Positions 1 to 12,696 of a stretch of DNA of 64,000 nucleotides are shown here, piece after piece. The translations under genes and the position numbers were made by a program. Origin of the DNA: Polynucleobacter sp. (GTDB lineage Bacteria > Pseudomonadota > Gammaproteobacteria > Burkholderiales > Burkholderiaceae); assembly GCA_024642065.1 (NCBI GenBank), contig JAHEBW010000044.1, positions 1-64,000 of the forward strand, read 5' to 3'. The notes beneath the pieces were generated by a model. The model was not told where the DNA came from and ran no database searches. It worked only from the letters and a program-made list of their open reading frames with translations. Position 1 is the stretch's first letter; every line of letters starts with the position of its first letter.

Positions 1-93
1 ACTTTTGGTGAGTCTGCGCCAGCGGGTGTTCTCTACAAGCACTTTGGCTTAACATCTGAAGCGGTCGCTAAAACAGTACGTCAATGTATTTAA
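1..93 (+). CDS. tkt: Transketolase, C-terminal end (partial at window edge)
   Basis: Frame 1 reads TFGESAPAGVLYKHFGLTSEAVAKTVRQCI*, a typical transketolase C-terminus, just upstream of gap. Confidence 0.8.
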   Translation, partial: TFGESAPAGVLYKHFGLTSEAVAKTVRQCI

Positions 94-137
94 ATAAAAA
101 TAAACACTGAAACAGAATTTAAATAAGGGAGTTGGTT

Positions 138-1151
138 ATGACAATTAAGGTTGCTATTAACGGTTATGGTCGTATTGGTCGTATGGTTGTTCGTGCTATC
201 TATGAAGAGAAGCGTGACGACATTAAGGTGGTTGCGATCAACGGTTTAGGTGGTATTGATATCAATGCTCACTTAACTCAATATGATTCTGCTCACGGTC
301 GATTCCCAGGCACTGTAGTTGTTGATGGTGATCACCTTGTTATCAACGGTGACCGTATCAAGATGTTCTCAACACGTAACCCTCTAGAAACTAATTGGGG
401 TGAATATGGTGTTGATGTTGTTTTGGAATGTTCAGGTGCTTTTACTTCTAAAGAAAAAGCCATGGTTCACATTCAGCAGGGCGCCAAGAAAGTTGTTATT
501 TCTGCACCAGGAGAAAAAGATGTGGATGCAACGATTGTTTACGGCGTGAACCATCAAGTTCTTAAAGCAACGGATCAAGTGATCTCTAACGCAAGCTGCA
601 CAACGAACTGTTTAGCTCCAGCAGTTAAACCATTGTTAGAGTCAATCGGCATTGAATCTGGTTTGATGACAACGATCCACGCGTATACCAATGACCAAGT
701 TTTAACTGACGTTTATCACAAGGATATGCGTCGTGCTCGTTCAGCAACGATGAGCATGATTCCAACTAAAACAGGCGCAGCTAAGGCAGTTGGTTTGGTA
801 TTGCCAGAATTACAAGGTAAGTTTGATGGTTTTGCGATGCGCGTACCAACGATTAACGTATCAGTAGTTGATTTAACTTTCACACCAACAAAAGCAACAA
901 CTGTTGAAGAAGTGAATGAGATCATCAAAAAAGCCAGCGAAGGTCAGCTCAAGGGTATCTTGGGTTACAACACATTGCCTTTAGTTTCTGTCGACTTTAA
1001 CCATGATCCACGTCCAAGTATCTTTGATAGCACGCAAACACGTGTATCAAAAGACGGCAAATTGGTAAAAATCCTTGCTTGGTATGACAACGAGTGGGGC
1101 TACAGCTGTCAGATGTTGAATGCGACTAAAGCATTGATGGAAGCAAAATAA
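138..1151 (+). CDS. gap: Type I glyceraldehyde-3-phosphate dehydrogenase
   Basis: [20 protein letters not shown]..., catalytic motif [15 protein letters not shown] at 138 preferred over TTG at 132. Confidence 0.97.
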   Translation: MTIKVAINGYGRIGRMVVRAIYEEKRDDIKVVAINGLGGIDINAHLTQYDSAHGRFPGTVVVDGDHLVINGDRIKMFSTRNPLETNWGEYGVDVVLECSGAFTSKEKAMVHIQQGAKKVVISAPGEKDVDATIVYGVNHQVLKATDQVISNASCTTNCLAPAVKPLLESIGIESGLMTTIHAYTNDQVLTDVYHKDMRRARSATMSMIPTKTGAAKAVGLVLPELQGKFDGFAMRVPTINVSVVDLTFTPTKATTVEEVNEIIKKASEGQLKGILGYNTLPLVSVDFNHDPRPSIFDSTQTRVSKDGKLVKILAWYDNEWGYSCQMLNATKALMEAK

Positions 1152-1173
1152 GAATTTCTGTTTGCACCTAATA

Positions 1174-1201
1174 AAAAAGACCCTCTAGAGGGTCTTTTTT
1201 A
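1174..1201. terminator. Bidirectional rho-independent terminator between gap and the convergent TA module
   Basis: Perfect palindrome AAAAAAGACCCTCTAGAGGGTCTTTTTT. Confidence 0.9.
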
Positions 1202-1517
1202 TTTGTTTCTTTATTTGTTTTAAATCTGTTGCACTAAACAATTGGCTTCTTCCGATAATTTGTTTAGGCTTTAAACGTTGAGATTGAACTAGTCTTCTTA
1301 GCGTTGGCAAAGAGATCTCTAAGTAATTGGCAGCTTCTTCTGCTGAGAATAGCTCAGTTTTCAAGTGACCAAAAACTTCCTCGTGGCTGTAATTTTCCTG
1401 ATCTCGAAAGGCATTGTTAACTACAAGAGTGAAGAGTTTGACTCGCTCTTTCTCAGGCATCTCCTTAATTTGTAGAAATACATCCTCTGCCGTTAATGCG
1501 TAAGCCATTTTCAACAT
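1185..1517 (-). CDS. HTH/excisionase-type DNA-binding protein, probable antitoxin
   Basis: C-terminal FSAEEAANYLEISLPTLRRLVQSQRLKPKQIIGRSQLFSATDL resembles an excisionase-family HTH; overlaps the upstream RelE-like ORF by a few nt. Confidence 0.7.
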   Translation of the reverse strand: MLKMAYALTAEDVFLQIKEMPEKERVKLFTLVVNNAFRDQENYSHEEVFGHLKTELFSAEEAANYLEISLPTLRRLVQSQRLKPKQIIGRSQLFSATDLKQIKKQIKKTL

Positions 1518-1831
1518 TCCTCTTCTTTTCCAGCTTGCCGTAAATATTTTTTTAGATCTGTATAGAAATTTTCATGGCTACCAACTTTATAAAAGTTGAT
1601 AAATTCAATTTCGTTAAATTTATCATTATTTAAATATTTGTAAGCTATTAAATACTCTTGTCTATTTAATTTGAATTTGTGGACTCTAATTCCTGCAAGG
1701 TCTCCTACTTTGAGTTCCCCAATGTCAGGTTGTGCGCAAATATCTTCAACTGCATCTGAAATGGCTAATTGCAAAAATTTTGTTGCTTTCTTAACAAAAT
1801 GGGCAAAAGGCTTTTTGAAGGTGGTTTGCAT
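1511..1831 (-). CDS. RelE/ParE-superfamily toxin-like protein
   Basis: ~106 aa; ...IRVHKFKLNRQEYLIAYKYLNNDKFNEIEFINFYKVGSHENFYTDLKKYL fits the RelE/ParE fold pattern; operonic with HTH protein. Confidence 0.7.
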   Translation of the reverse strand: MQTTFKKPFAHFVKKATKFLQLAISDAVEDICAQPDIGELKVGDLAGIRVHKFKLNRQEYLIAYKYLNNDKFNEIEFINFYKVGSHENFYTDLKKYLRQAGKEEEC

Positions 1832-1848
1832 GATCTAATATTAGATCA
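1831..1848. promoter_or_regulatory. Palindromic operator candidate at the TA module start
   Basis: Perfect 18-bp palindrome TGATCTAATATTAGATCA overlapping the toxin start codon, with a related half-site TGATCT at 1853. Confidence 0.6.
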
Positions 1849-1962
1849 ATTATGATCTGATGTCAAATCAAAGTGACTGTCAAAAACACAGCTAGTGGGT
1901 TGGTTTGCTAAAAGGAGGCATTTAAGAAAATGTCTAACGAGCGTTAAATATCGAATAGATTT

Positions 1963-2418
1963 TTATTTAGCCTTTTTCTTCTTGGCGCAGTTTTTCTTCT
2001 GGCAGGTGCCATAAATGGCTAAAGCGTGGTCGACGATCTCAAAACCAAGGTTTTTAGCGATTTCATGCTGTCTTTTCTCAATGGCGGGGTCTACAAACTC
2101 CTCAACGTGGCCACATTCAACGCAAACGAGGTGGTCGTGATGATCCCCTTCGTTAAGCTCAAAAATCGCCTTACCCTCTGCCTTACCTGATTCAAAGTGA
2201 TTACGTAAAAGTAGGCCAGCTTGCTCAAATTGGGTCAAAACACGATAGACTGTCGCTAGTCCGACATCCATGCCTTCTGCAACCATGGCAAGATAGATAT
2301 CTTCGGCGCTGAAGTGCTTGTGGCGGTTCTGGTGGAAGAACTCCAGGATCTTCATCCGGGGTGCTGTAACCTTGAGACCCATGTCTCTTAAATTATTTGG
2401 AGATATTGTGTTTGTCAT
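1963..2418 (-). CDS. fur: Ferric uptake regulator Fur
   Basis: MTNTISPNNLRDMGLKVTAPRMKILEFFHQNRHKHFSAEDIYLAM...HHDHLVCVECGHVEEF; ORF-track start (2589) is overextended into the divergent bamE. Confidence 0.95.
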   Translation of the reverse strand: MTNTISPNNLRDMGLKVTAPRMKILEFFHQNRHKHFSAEDIYLAMVAEGMDVGLATVYRVLTQFEQAGLLLRNHFESGKAEGKAIFELNEGDHHDHLVCVECGHVEEFVDPAIEKRQHEIAKNLGFEIVDHALAIYGTCQKKNCAKKKKAK

Positions 2419-2440
2419 AGCGCTAAAATCAATTTTTCTC

Positions 2441-3028
2441 ATGATACGGCTTACCATGCAAATCTGCTTAAAAAACATTAAAAACACCCCAGTTCTCAAG
2501 GGCTTAGCCTGGAGTGCTGTAGCACTTTTAACAGTGGGTTTAACTGCTTGCAGCGGGCTCACTACGATCTCTGAGGGTAGTAAAAGCAAAATTGGTCAGG
2601 TTTTCAAACCTTATAGACCGGATATGGTCCAAGGTAACTTCATTTCTAAGGAACAGTTAGACCGCGTTAAGGTTGGCATGGACCGTGAAGAAATTAAAGT
2701 TATTTTGGGTACGCCGCTACTCAATAGCGCGATGCATCCTAATCGCTGGGACTATGTGTTTGCTTTCAAGCGTGGCGATACACAATTGGTTGATCAGCGC
2801 CAAGTTACTTTGATTTTTGAAAAAGATCTGCTCAAAGAAGTTAAGGCAGATCAATTGCCAACAGAATATGAATTGATCGCTGAGATTGACGGTATTAAAT
2901 CTGATCGTCGTCCTCAACGTAAAGCAGTTACCAAAGAATTAGAGGGTGAGCATCGCGCACCGACAGTTCAAACTGTACCGAACCCAACTCAGGGGGTTGG
3001 TATTCCGCGCGGCGACACTAGAAACTAA
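2441..3028 (+). CDS. bamE: Outer membrane assembly lipoprotein BamE (SmpA)
   Basis: Lipobox LTACSG; GMDREEIKVILGTPLL...W.YVF; classic divergent fur/bamE arrangement; ATG at 2441 or 2456. Confidence 0.92.
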   Translation: MIRLTMQICLKNIKNTPVLKGLAWSAVALLTVGLTACSGLTTISEGSKSKIGQVFKPYRPDMVQGNFISKEQLDRVKVGMDREEIKVILGTPLLNSAMHPNRWDYVFAFKRGDTQLVDQRQVTLIFEKDLLKEVKADQLPTEYELIAEIDGIKSDRRPQRKAVTKELEGEHRAPTVQTVPNPTQGVGIPRGDTRN

Positions 3029-3085
3029 AAATAAATACGAAATCAGTAAAGATATAAATAACCAAAAGATATAGAGATTGAAATA

Positions 3086-3904
3086 ATGACCACTTTGAAA
3101 TTTGCCATTGCAGGCGCATCAGGCCGTATGGGCCGTATGTTGATTGAAACAGTTTTAAATGCTGCAGATGCGAAATTAGTTGGCGCTCTCGATATCGCTG
3201 GTAGTCCTTCGTTAGGGCAAGATCCTGCAGCTTTCTTAGGTAAAGATACAGGCATCAAAATCACAGCTGATATCAAAGAAGGTTTGAAGGATGCTGATTT
3301 TCTAATTGATTTCACAAGACCTGAAGGCACCTTGACCCATTTGGCTATTGCGCAAGAAATGGGTGTCAAGATGATCATTGGTACAACAGGTTTTACAGAT
3401 GATCAAAAAGCCATTCTTAAAAAAGCCAGTGAAAAAGTAGCTATCGTATTTGCGCCAAATATGAGCGTAGGCGTGAATGCTACTTTTAAATTGCTAGAAG
3501 TTGCAGCAAAGATTTTGAACCAAGGCTATGACATTGAAATCGTTGAAGCGCACCACAAGCACAAAGTAGATGCTCCATCTGGTACTGCAATTGGTATGGG
3601 CGAAGTGATTGCTAAAGCCTTGGGTAAAGAATTAAAGGATTGCGCTGTTTATGCTCGTGAGGGGCATACGGGAGAGCGTGAAGATGGCACGATTGGTTTT
3701 GCAACTATTCGTGGTGGTGACATTGTTGGCGATCACACTGTGATGTTCTGTGGTGATGGTGAGCGCATTGAAGTAACTCATAAATCTGCTTCACGCATGT
3801 CTTATGCGCAAGGTTCAGTGAGAGCGGGCCGCTTTCTAGCGAACCAAAAAACAGGCTTATTTGATATGCAAGATGTTTTAGGCCTTAAAACATTAAAGAT
3901 CTAA
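3086..3904 (+). CDS. dapB: 4-hydroxy-tetrahydrodipicolinate reductase
   Basis: [16 protein letters not shown]..., [15 protein letters not shown] motif. Confidence 0.96.
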   Translation: MTTLKFAIAGASGRMGRMLIETVLNAADAKLVGALDIAGSPSLGQDPAAFLGKDTGIKITADIKEGLKDADFLIDFTRPEGTLTHLAIAQEMGVKMIIGTTGFTDDQKAILKKASEKVAIVFAPNMSVGVNATFKLLEVAAKILNQGYDIEIVEAHHKHKVDAPSGTAIGMGEVIAKALGKELKDCAVYAREGHTGEREDGTIGFATIRGGDIVGDHTVMFCGDGERIEVTHKSASRMSYAQGSVRAGRFLANQKTGLFDMQDVLGLKTLKI

Positions 3905-3954
3905 ATAATCAGAAAAGAAAAAAGTAAAACTGATAGTAGAAAAATAAAAATTAA

Positions 3955-6624
<2,670 letters not shown>

Positions 6625-6656
6625 GCTAATGTATTAATAGGTAGAATAGAACCCGT

Positions 6657-7283
6657 ATGAAGAAAACCATCACTACTCACTCAGCAAGCCGTCGTTCATG
6701 GCTCGGTGGTGGTTTGTCATTAATTGTTTTAGCAACTACTGCTTCAGTAATAACTGGCTGTGCTTGGCGCATGCGCGGTAAGGTTGATCTGCCCTATAAA
6801 TCTTTATTTTTGACGGGTACTCTCACGCCTGAGTTGCGAGATGAGATTGAGATGCTACTGCGTGTTAACAATGTTGAATTGGTTAAAACCATAAAAGATG
6901 CTGAATTGGTTTTAGAAATCATCAGCGAGCAGAATGCACGTCAAGTATTGTCATACAACACTTCAGGTCAAATTACTGCCTATCGCATTATTTCTAGAAT
7001 TGTTTTTAGAGCCTTTGATCCTGTGAATGGTTTGGAGGCGATGCCGGAGTCTGATATTTTCTTGACGCGTGATATCGACTTTAACCAGTCGAATATTCAA
7101 GCTTTTGATCAGCAAGTTGCGGAATTTGTTAAAGCTATGCGAAGCGATATAGTTTCTCAATTGATGCGTCGTTTGGCCTCAATCAAGAAACTTCCAACTG
7201 AAGCAGATCTATTGAAAAAGAATTCTTCAGTAGCTCCATCCAACTCATCTGCTAAACCTGCAGCCCCTGACTCTAAGAAGTAA
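6657..7283 (+). CDS. lptE: LPS assembly lipoprotein LptE
   Basis: Lipobox TGCAWRMRG, position between leuS and holA. Confidence 0.9.
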   Translation: MKKTITTHSASRRSWLGGGLSLIVLATTASVITGCAWRMRGKVDLPYKSLFLTGTLTPELRDEIEMLLRVNNVELVKTIKDAELVLEIISEQNARQVLSYNTSGQITAYRIISRIVFRAFDPVNGLEAMPESDIFLTRDIDFNQSNIQAFDQQVAEFVKAMRSDIVSQLMRRLASIKKLPTEADLLKKNSSVAPSNSSAKPAAPDSKK

Positions 7284-7292
7284 TTAAGCAAT

Positions 7293-8375
7293 ATGCTAAA
7301 AGCAGATGCTTTTGAAGCACATCTAGCAGTCGCTAAAAAAAATGGGCCTCATCCTTTATATGTACTAACAGGCGATGAGCCACTGTTGGTGATGGAGCTG
7401 CAAGATCGCTTAAGGGCTATGGTGCAAGCGCATGGCCACACCGAACGCGAAATCATGATGCATGAGAAAGGCTTTGATTGGTCAGCTCTCATGAATGCTG
7501 GTCAGACTATGTCTTTGTTTGGCGACAAACGTTATGTTGAATTACGTATCCCAACAGGTAAGCCAGGTCGTGACGGCTCTGATGCAATCAAACAGTTTTG
7601 TTCACAAATACAAGCTCAAGTGAATGCGAAAGATCCAGTTGATACAGTGACTTGTATCTTTTTACCAAGAGTTGATTTTCAAACCCAAAAATCAGCTTGG
7701 TTTACAGCTTTAGATGAAGCTGCGGTAGCTGTCAGAATCGATCCAATCGAGCGCAGCTATTTGCCAAATTGGATTGCGGCACGTTTAAAAAATCAAAAAC
7801 AACAAGTAGAAGCTGGTGAGACTGGCCAACGTGCATTGCAGTTTATGGCTAATCAGGTTGAAGGCAATCTAATTGCAGCTCATCAGGAAATTCAGAAATT
7901 AGGTTTGCTCTACCCAGAGGGAAATCTGACTGCAGAAAATATTCGTGATGCTGTTCTTAATGTGGCTAGATACGATGTTTTCCAGTTAACGGAATCTTTG
8001 TTGGCTGGAGATTTGGCAAGATTCAATCGAATGGTCGATGGCCTTCAGGGCGAGGGTGAGCCATTGGTGCTGATTCTGTGGACGGTGACAGAAGAGGTAA
8101 GGTTGCTCAACCGCTTACGCCAGGGAATAGACCGGGGCGACAATTTACAGATGCTCATGAAAATGAATCGTATCTGGGGTAATAAAGAGCGTTTGATTCC
8201 TCAAGCGATGCAAAGATTAAGCGCCGACCGCCTACAAAAAGCCCTGACCGTGGTCGGTGGTTTGGATAAACAGTCAAAAGGCCTGCATCTCAATAAAGGC
8301 TCTGGGCCTATTCTAGAGAAACTCCCTAGCGATCCTTGGGATGGGCTTAGGATGCTGGGGCGATTATTTGCTTAG
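7293..8375 (+). CDS. holA: DNA polymerase III subunit delta
   Basis: HPLYVLTGDEPLLVMELQDRLR..., 360 aa, follows lptE. Confidence 0.93.
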   Translation: MLKADAFEAHLAVAKKNGPHPLYVLTGDEPLLVMELQDRLRAMVQAHGHTEREIMMHEKGFDWSALMNAGQTMSLFGDKRYVELRIPTGKPGRDGSDAIKQFCSQIQAQVNAKDPVDTVTCIFLPRVDFQTQKSAWFTALDEAAVAVRIDPIERSYLPNWIAARLKNQKQQVEAGETGQRALQFMANQVEGNLIAAHQEIQKLGLLYPEGNLTAENIRDAVLNVARYDVFQLTESLLAGDLARFNRMVDGLQGEGEPLVLILWTVTEEVRLLNRLRQGIDRGDNLQMLMKMNRIWGNKERLIPQAMQRLSADRLQKALTVVGGLDKQSKGLHLNKGSGPILEKLPSDPWDGLRMLGRLFA

Positions 8376-8430
8376 CCAGCCTGTTTAAGTATTTGGAACG
8401 ATCGCGCTTATTTCATTTAAAGTATTACTT

Positions 8431-9726
8431 ATGAGTACTCAAAACAATACAAATACCGACGCAGTAGCTCAGATGAGCGTCATTGGTCAAAAAGCGAGAG
8501 CCGCATCGCGTGCGATGGCTCGTGCTACAACAGCTTCTAAAAATGAAGCTTTGATCCATTTGGCTGGCTTGGTTAGAAAAAATGCGGAATCACTCAAGGC
8601 GGTGAATGCGCAAGATGTGGCTCGTGCCAAATCAAATGGGCAGGATGCTGCTTTTATTGATCGTTTAACGCTGACAGATAAAACCATTGCCACCATGGCT
8701 GAGGGTTTAGAGCAAATTGCCAAGCTCTCTGATCCTATTGGTGAAATGAGCAATATTAGAAAAATGCCATCAGGCATTCAAGTGGGGCAAATGCGTGTGC
8801 CATTGGGTGTGATTGGCATCATTTATGAGTCACGTCCTAATGTGACGATTGATGCAGCGGCACTTTGTTTGAAATCTGGTAACGCCACGATTTTGCGTGG
8901 TGGGTCTGAGGCGATTGACTCCAATATAGCTTTAGCTAAGTTGATTCAAGAAAGCTTGTCTTTGGCTGGTTTGCCTTCTGATGCTGTTCAGGTTGTTGAA
9001 ACAACTGATCGTGCTGCTGTAGGCGCCATGATCACCATGAATGAATACATTGATGTAATCGTGCCACGTGGTGGCAAGAGCCTGATTGAGCGCTTGATGG
9101 CGGATGCCCGAGTGCCAATGATTAAGCATCTGGATGGTATTTGTCATACCTACATTGATGTATTAGCTGATTCAGCGAAGGCTATCAAGGTGTGCGATAA
9201 CGCCAAGACTCAACGCTATGCGCCATGTAACACCATGGAAACATTGTTGGTGCATGAAGCTGCCATCAAGAGTTCTTTATTACCTTTGTGCAAAATCTAT
9301 CAAGACAAAGGTGTGGAGTTGCGCGTTTGTAAAAAAACAAAGCAATTGCTTGAAGCTGCTGGTGTCAAAAATTTAGTCGATGCGACTGAAGAAGATTGGT
9401 CTACAGAATACTTGGCACCTATTTTGTCGATAAAGACTGTATCTAATATGGATGAGGCGATTGAGCATATCAATCACTACGGCAGTCATCACACAGATTG
9501 CATCATTACTGAAGACTATTCAGCTGGTATGCGCTTTTTAAGAGAAGTAGATAGTGCTAGTGTGATGATCAACGCTAGCTCTCGTTTTGCTGATGGTTTT
9601 GAATATGGCTTAGGTGCTGAAATTGGTATTTCTAACGATAAGTTGCATGCCAGAGGTCCTGTGGGCTTAGATGGTTTGACTTCTATGAAATACATCGTAT
9701 TTGGGCATGGCGAAGTACGAGCCTAA
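8431..9726 (+). CDS. proA: Gamma-glutamyl phosphate reductase
   Basis: [40 protein letters not shown]-terminal [24 protein letters not shown]. Confidence 0.97.
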   Translation: MSTQNNTNTDAVAQMSVIGQKARAASRAMARATTASKNEALIHLAGLVRKNAESLKAVNAQDVARAKSNGQDAAFIDRLTLTDKTIATMAEGLEQIAKLSDPIGEMSNIRKMPSGIQVGQMRVPLGVIGIIYESRPNVTIDAAALCLKSGNATILRGGSEAIDSNIALAKLIQESLSLAGLPSDAVQVVETTDRAAVGAMITMNEYIDVIVPRGGKSLIERLMADARVPMIKHLDGICHTYIDVLADSAKAIKVCDNAKTQRYAPCNTMETLLVHEAAIKSSLLPLCKIYQDKGVELRVCKKTKQLLEAAGVKNLVDATEEDWSTEYLAPILSIKTVSNMDEAIEHINHYGSHHTDCIITEDYSAGMRFLREVDSASVMINASSRFADGFEYGLGAEIGISNDKLHARGPVGLDGLTSMKYIVFGHGEVRA

Positions 9727-9811
9727 GAGTGATAGCTTCAGATAAAGTTTTAATAACCTCATCATTCAGCATGAATGGTGAGGAGTAAGTTGGAAATGTA
9801 AACCTAAAGGG

Positions 9812-10279
9812 ATGGTTGAGATGAGTGATTCAGTGAATGTGGTGTTGGGAAGTGCTTATTTGTATGTGAAAGCTTTTCACATATTGTTTGTGGCAGCGTG
9901 GTTCGCCGGTTTATTTTACTTACCGCGTATTTACGTCAACATGGCGCAAGAGGCTAATCCACAAGTGCTGGAGCGTTTACTCGGTATGTCTCATCGCCTA
10001 TATCGTTTTATGACGATTTTGATGATCCCTGCAGTAACCCTTGGACTCATTCTTTGGCTTTACTACGGTATTGGTAAGGGCCCTGGCTCAGGTTGGATGC
10101 ACGCTAAATTACTTTTGGTGTTTGTCTTGTTGGGTTATCACCATGCCTGCGGTTCTATTTATAAGAAATTTAGAGCGGGTGTTAATCAGCGTTCACATGT
10201 TTGGTATCGCTGGTTCAATGAATTGCCTGTTGTTATTTTCTTGATTATCAGCATTCTTGTTGTTGTTAAACCTTTTTAA
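9812..10279 (+). CDS. hemJ: HemJ/CopD-family membrane protein
   Basis: KAFHILFVAAWFAGLFYLPRIYVNMA, multiple TM segments, KFRAG...WYRWFNELPV. Confidence 0.8.
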   Translation: MVEMSDSVNVVLGSAYLYVKAFHILFVAAWFAGLFYLPRIYVNMAQEANPQVLERLLGMSHRLYRFMTILMIPAVTLGLILWLYYGIGKGPGSGWMHAKLLLVFVLLGYHHACGSIYKKFRAGVNQRSHVWYRWFNELPVVIFLIISILVVVKPF

Positions 10280-10319
10280 TCATTAAAAAGAAATATCCAA
10301 ATTTAAATAAGGTTTAACA

Positions 10320-11762
10320 ATGAAGTTTTTTATCGTTTGTCCCCGTGGACTTGAAATTCCCTTAGCGGAAGAATTAAAAGAAATTTCTGAGCGCTCCGAA
10401 GTAAAAGCTTTAGGCGCTTGGGTAATTGACCCACCACCACTGAACAATACTGGTGGTCTTGGCGTTGCTGGTCCTATGTCTGTAGCTTTAGCTATTAATC
10501 TACATTCTCGTATCGCGAGTCGTTGCTTACTCCAAATGACTCATGTGGCTTATCGCAAAGAAGATGATATTTATAAAGCAGTGAGATCTTTATCTTGGGA
10601 AGATTGGATTACCCCTGATCAAACAATGCGAGTGGATTTAACGGCTCATCGATCACCACTAACTAGCTTGAACTTTGTAACACTCCGCATTAAAGATGCG
10701 GTTTGTGATCGCTTAAGAGAAGTGAAGGGAGCTAGACCTAATATTGATACAGAGCTGCCTGATGTGCGCGTTCAAGCCCATTTAACGGCAACTCATGCCA
10801 CTGTTTACCTTGATACCAGCGGGCAATCATTATTCAAGCGTGGCTGGCGTGATGACAAAGGTGCCGCACCTTTAAAAGAAAATTTAGCTGCAGGTATTTT
10901 GGCTCTAACAGGCTGGAAGCCAGAGCAACCCTTGTTTGATCCTATGTGCGGTAGTGGTACCTTTTTAATTGAGGCAGCTTATCGTGGTTTAGGTATTCCA
11001 TCCGGTTCTATCCGCGCAGGATTAATGAATCCTAAAAAAGCTGAAGAACAGTCTGCACAAGCCCACATCCAAGCTGTTAAATCTGTTGATTCATCAGCGC
11101 CAAGTAAATTTACTCGCTACCGTCCTACTCGAGTTGATCTTGTGGGAGCAGATCAAGGGTTTGGCTTCCAGAGATTAAAACCATTTAATACCCCTGATCT
11201 TAAAAAACAGTGGGATGGTTTGTGTGAAGTGGCTAAGAAAAGCATCGAGACTGGATTAGCTAATGCTAATAAGCTCAAGATGGCTGCTTGTGACATTAAT
11301 GAAAACATGATCACGATTGTTAAAAGCAATTGGAAGCGTGCTGGCTTACCCGCTCAATCAGGTGTTTTATCCAATGTTCGCCAGATTGATGCTTTGGTCG
11401 CCAAGTCACCATTTACGGAGCCTGGTGTGATGCTCTTCAACCCACCTTATGGTGAGCGTTTAGAAATTAAGGGTGGTCGTGATGGTAGTGAACGCGTTAA
11501 AGGTCGTGGCGCACGTGATGCTTTGCCTAAAAATAACAACTCGCCAGAGTTCATGGAATTTTTAAATCAGTTTGGCAAACACCTCAAAGATAACTTTCAG
11601 GGTTGGCAGGTTGATGTATTAACAGCTGATATGGGATTACCAGGTCAGGTACGTATGAAAGAATCTAAACGCACGCCATTATTCAATGGCCCATTAGAGT
11701 GTCGTTTATTTAGATTTGACATGAAGAAGCCAGATGCTTCATCAACATCTTCTCAAGACTGA
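10320..11762 (+). CDS. rlmL: THUMP-domain class I SAM RNA methyltransferase (RlmL-like)
   Basis: FDPMCGSGTFLIEAAYRGLG and FNPPYGERL motifs; 480 aa, RlmL N-terminal half only. Confidence 0.85.
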   Translation: MKFFIVCPRGLEIPLAEELKEISERSEVKALGAWVIDPPPLNNTGGLGVAGPMSVALAINLHSRIASRCLLQMTHVAYRKEDDIYKAVRSLSWEDWITPDQTMRVDLTAHRSPLTSLNFVTLRIKDAVCDRLREVKGARPNIDTELPDVRVQAHLTATHATVYLDTSGQSLFKRGWRDDKGAAPLKENLAAGILALTGWKPEQPLFDPMCGSGTFLIEAAYRGLGIPSGSIRAGLMNPKKAEEQSAQAHIQAVKSVDSSAPSKFTRYRPTRVDLVGADQGFGFQRLKPFNTPDLKKQWDGLCEVAKKSIETGLANANKLKMAACDINENMITIVKSNWKRAGLPAQSGVLSNVRQIDALVAKSPFTEPGVMLFNPPYGERLEIKGGRDGSERVKGRGARDALPKNNNSPEFMEFLNQFGKHLKDNFQGWQVDVLTADMGLPGQVRMKESKRTPLFNGPLECRLFRFDMKKPDASSTSSQD

Positions 11763-11884
11763 GCTTTAATAACTTATTTTCTTTAAGTCTTATCGTTGGT
11801 AGATTTGTTGATTTGATTCGTCGCCTTTTTATTTATAAAATTCATAATTAAATGACCGTTTAAATGAATAAATAGGAGAGGCAA

Positions 11885-12346
11885 TTGTCACATTTTGATA
11901 CCTATGTTTTTATAAAAAATCTAGAAAGCTCTGGAATACCAGAGCATCAAGCAAAAGCTATTTGCGATGGTCTTAAAGAGTGCCATGAAGCTTCTGACCA
12001 TGTCAGTAAGGCTGATTTGATGGAATTTAAATCAGAGATGAAAACAGAAATGTCTGACTTTAAGACGGAAATCAAAACAGAAATGGCTGACTTTAAATCT
12101 GAAATTAGGTCATATATGGCTGAATTCAAAGCTGATATCAAGGCAGATATGAGCGAGTTTAAGGTTAGTATGAAAGCTGATATGGATTGCTTAGAGAGTA
12201 GATTGGATAAGAAGATCTCTGATACAGCTCATCGCCAAACAAAGGTCATCGGCGCCATGGTTGTAGGTTCAATAACTTTGTTGTCATTATTTGATCGATA
12301 TATACCTACTAATATCGCCGGCGCTGCTCAAAATATATGGTCCTAG
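11885..12346 (+). CDS. Coiled-coil protein with hendecad repeats and a C-terminal hydrophobic segment
   Basis: Five consecutive 11-aa repeats (EFKSEMKTEMS/DFKTEIKTEMA/DFKSEIRSYMA/EFKADIKADMS/EFKVSMKADMD), then VIGAMVVGSITLLSLF; TTG start. Confidence 0.75.
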   Translation: MSHFDTYVFIKNLESSGIPEHQAKAICDGLKECHEASDHVSKADLMEFKSEMKTEMSDFKTEIKTEMADFKSEIRSYMAEFKADIKADMSEFKVSMKADMDCLESRLDKKISDTAHRQTKVIGAMVVGSITLLSLFDRYIPTNIAGAAQNIWS

Positions 12347-12443
12347 ATGACTTATCTCAAACAATATAAGAACTGATAAAACATAAAAATGTCTTATTTC
12401 TTTAGCCCTAGTAGAATAGTGAAAAATTTAGGAAAAAAGAATC

Positions 12444-12614
12444 ATGGAATTTAAAACTTATATGTGTTTGATTTGTGGCTGGGTCTACGATGAAGAAGCT
12501 GGCTTGCCTGATGAAGGTATTGCGCCGGGTACATTGTGGAAAGACGTCCCAATGAACTGGACGTGTCCTGAGTGCGGTGCACGCAAAGAAGATTTTGAGA
12601 TGACGGTTATTTAA
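12444..12614 (+). CDS. Rubredoxin (56 aa, below the ORF-track size cutoff)
   Basis: MEFKTYMCLICGWVYDEEAGLPDEGIAPGTLWKDVPMNWTCPECGARKEDFEMTVI; two CxxCG motifs. Confidence 0.97.
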   Translation: MEFKTYMCLICGWVYDEEAGLPDEGIAPGTLWKDVPMNWTCPECGARKEDFEMTVI

Positions 12615-12629
12615 GTCATCATGATGCAG

Positions 12630-12651
12630 AAAGCCACCCTCGGGTGGCTTT
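12630..12651 (+). terminator. Hairpin after rubredoxin
   Basis: AAAGCCACCCTCGGGTGGCTTT inverted repeat with a poor T-tract. Confidence 0.65.
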
Positions 12652-12696
12652 GAAGTTTTAAATGCATCATTTTTGATATTTAAAGAATTTAAAGAT

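Noticed and set aside
716-928. Antisense ORFs inside gap, and similar 60-100-aa antisense ORFs in leuS, proA, hemL, pyrB, tctA-like and others
   Set aside because: They lie fully inside well-supported genes on the other strand and have no recognisable domain.
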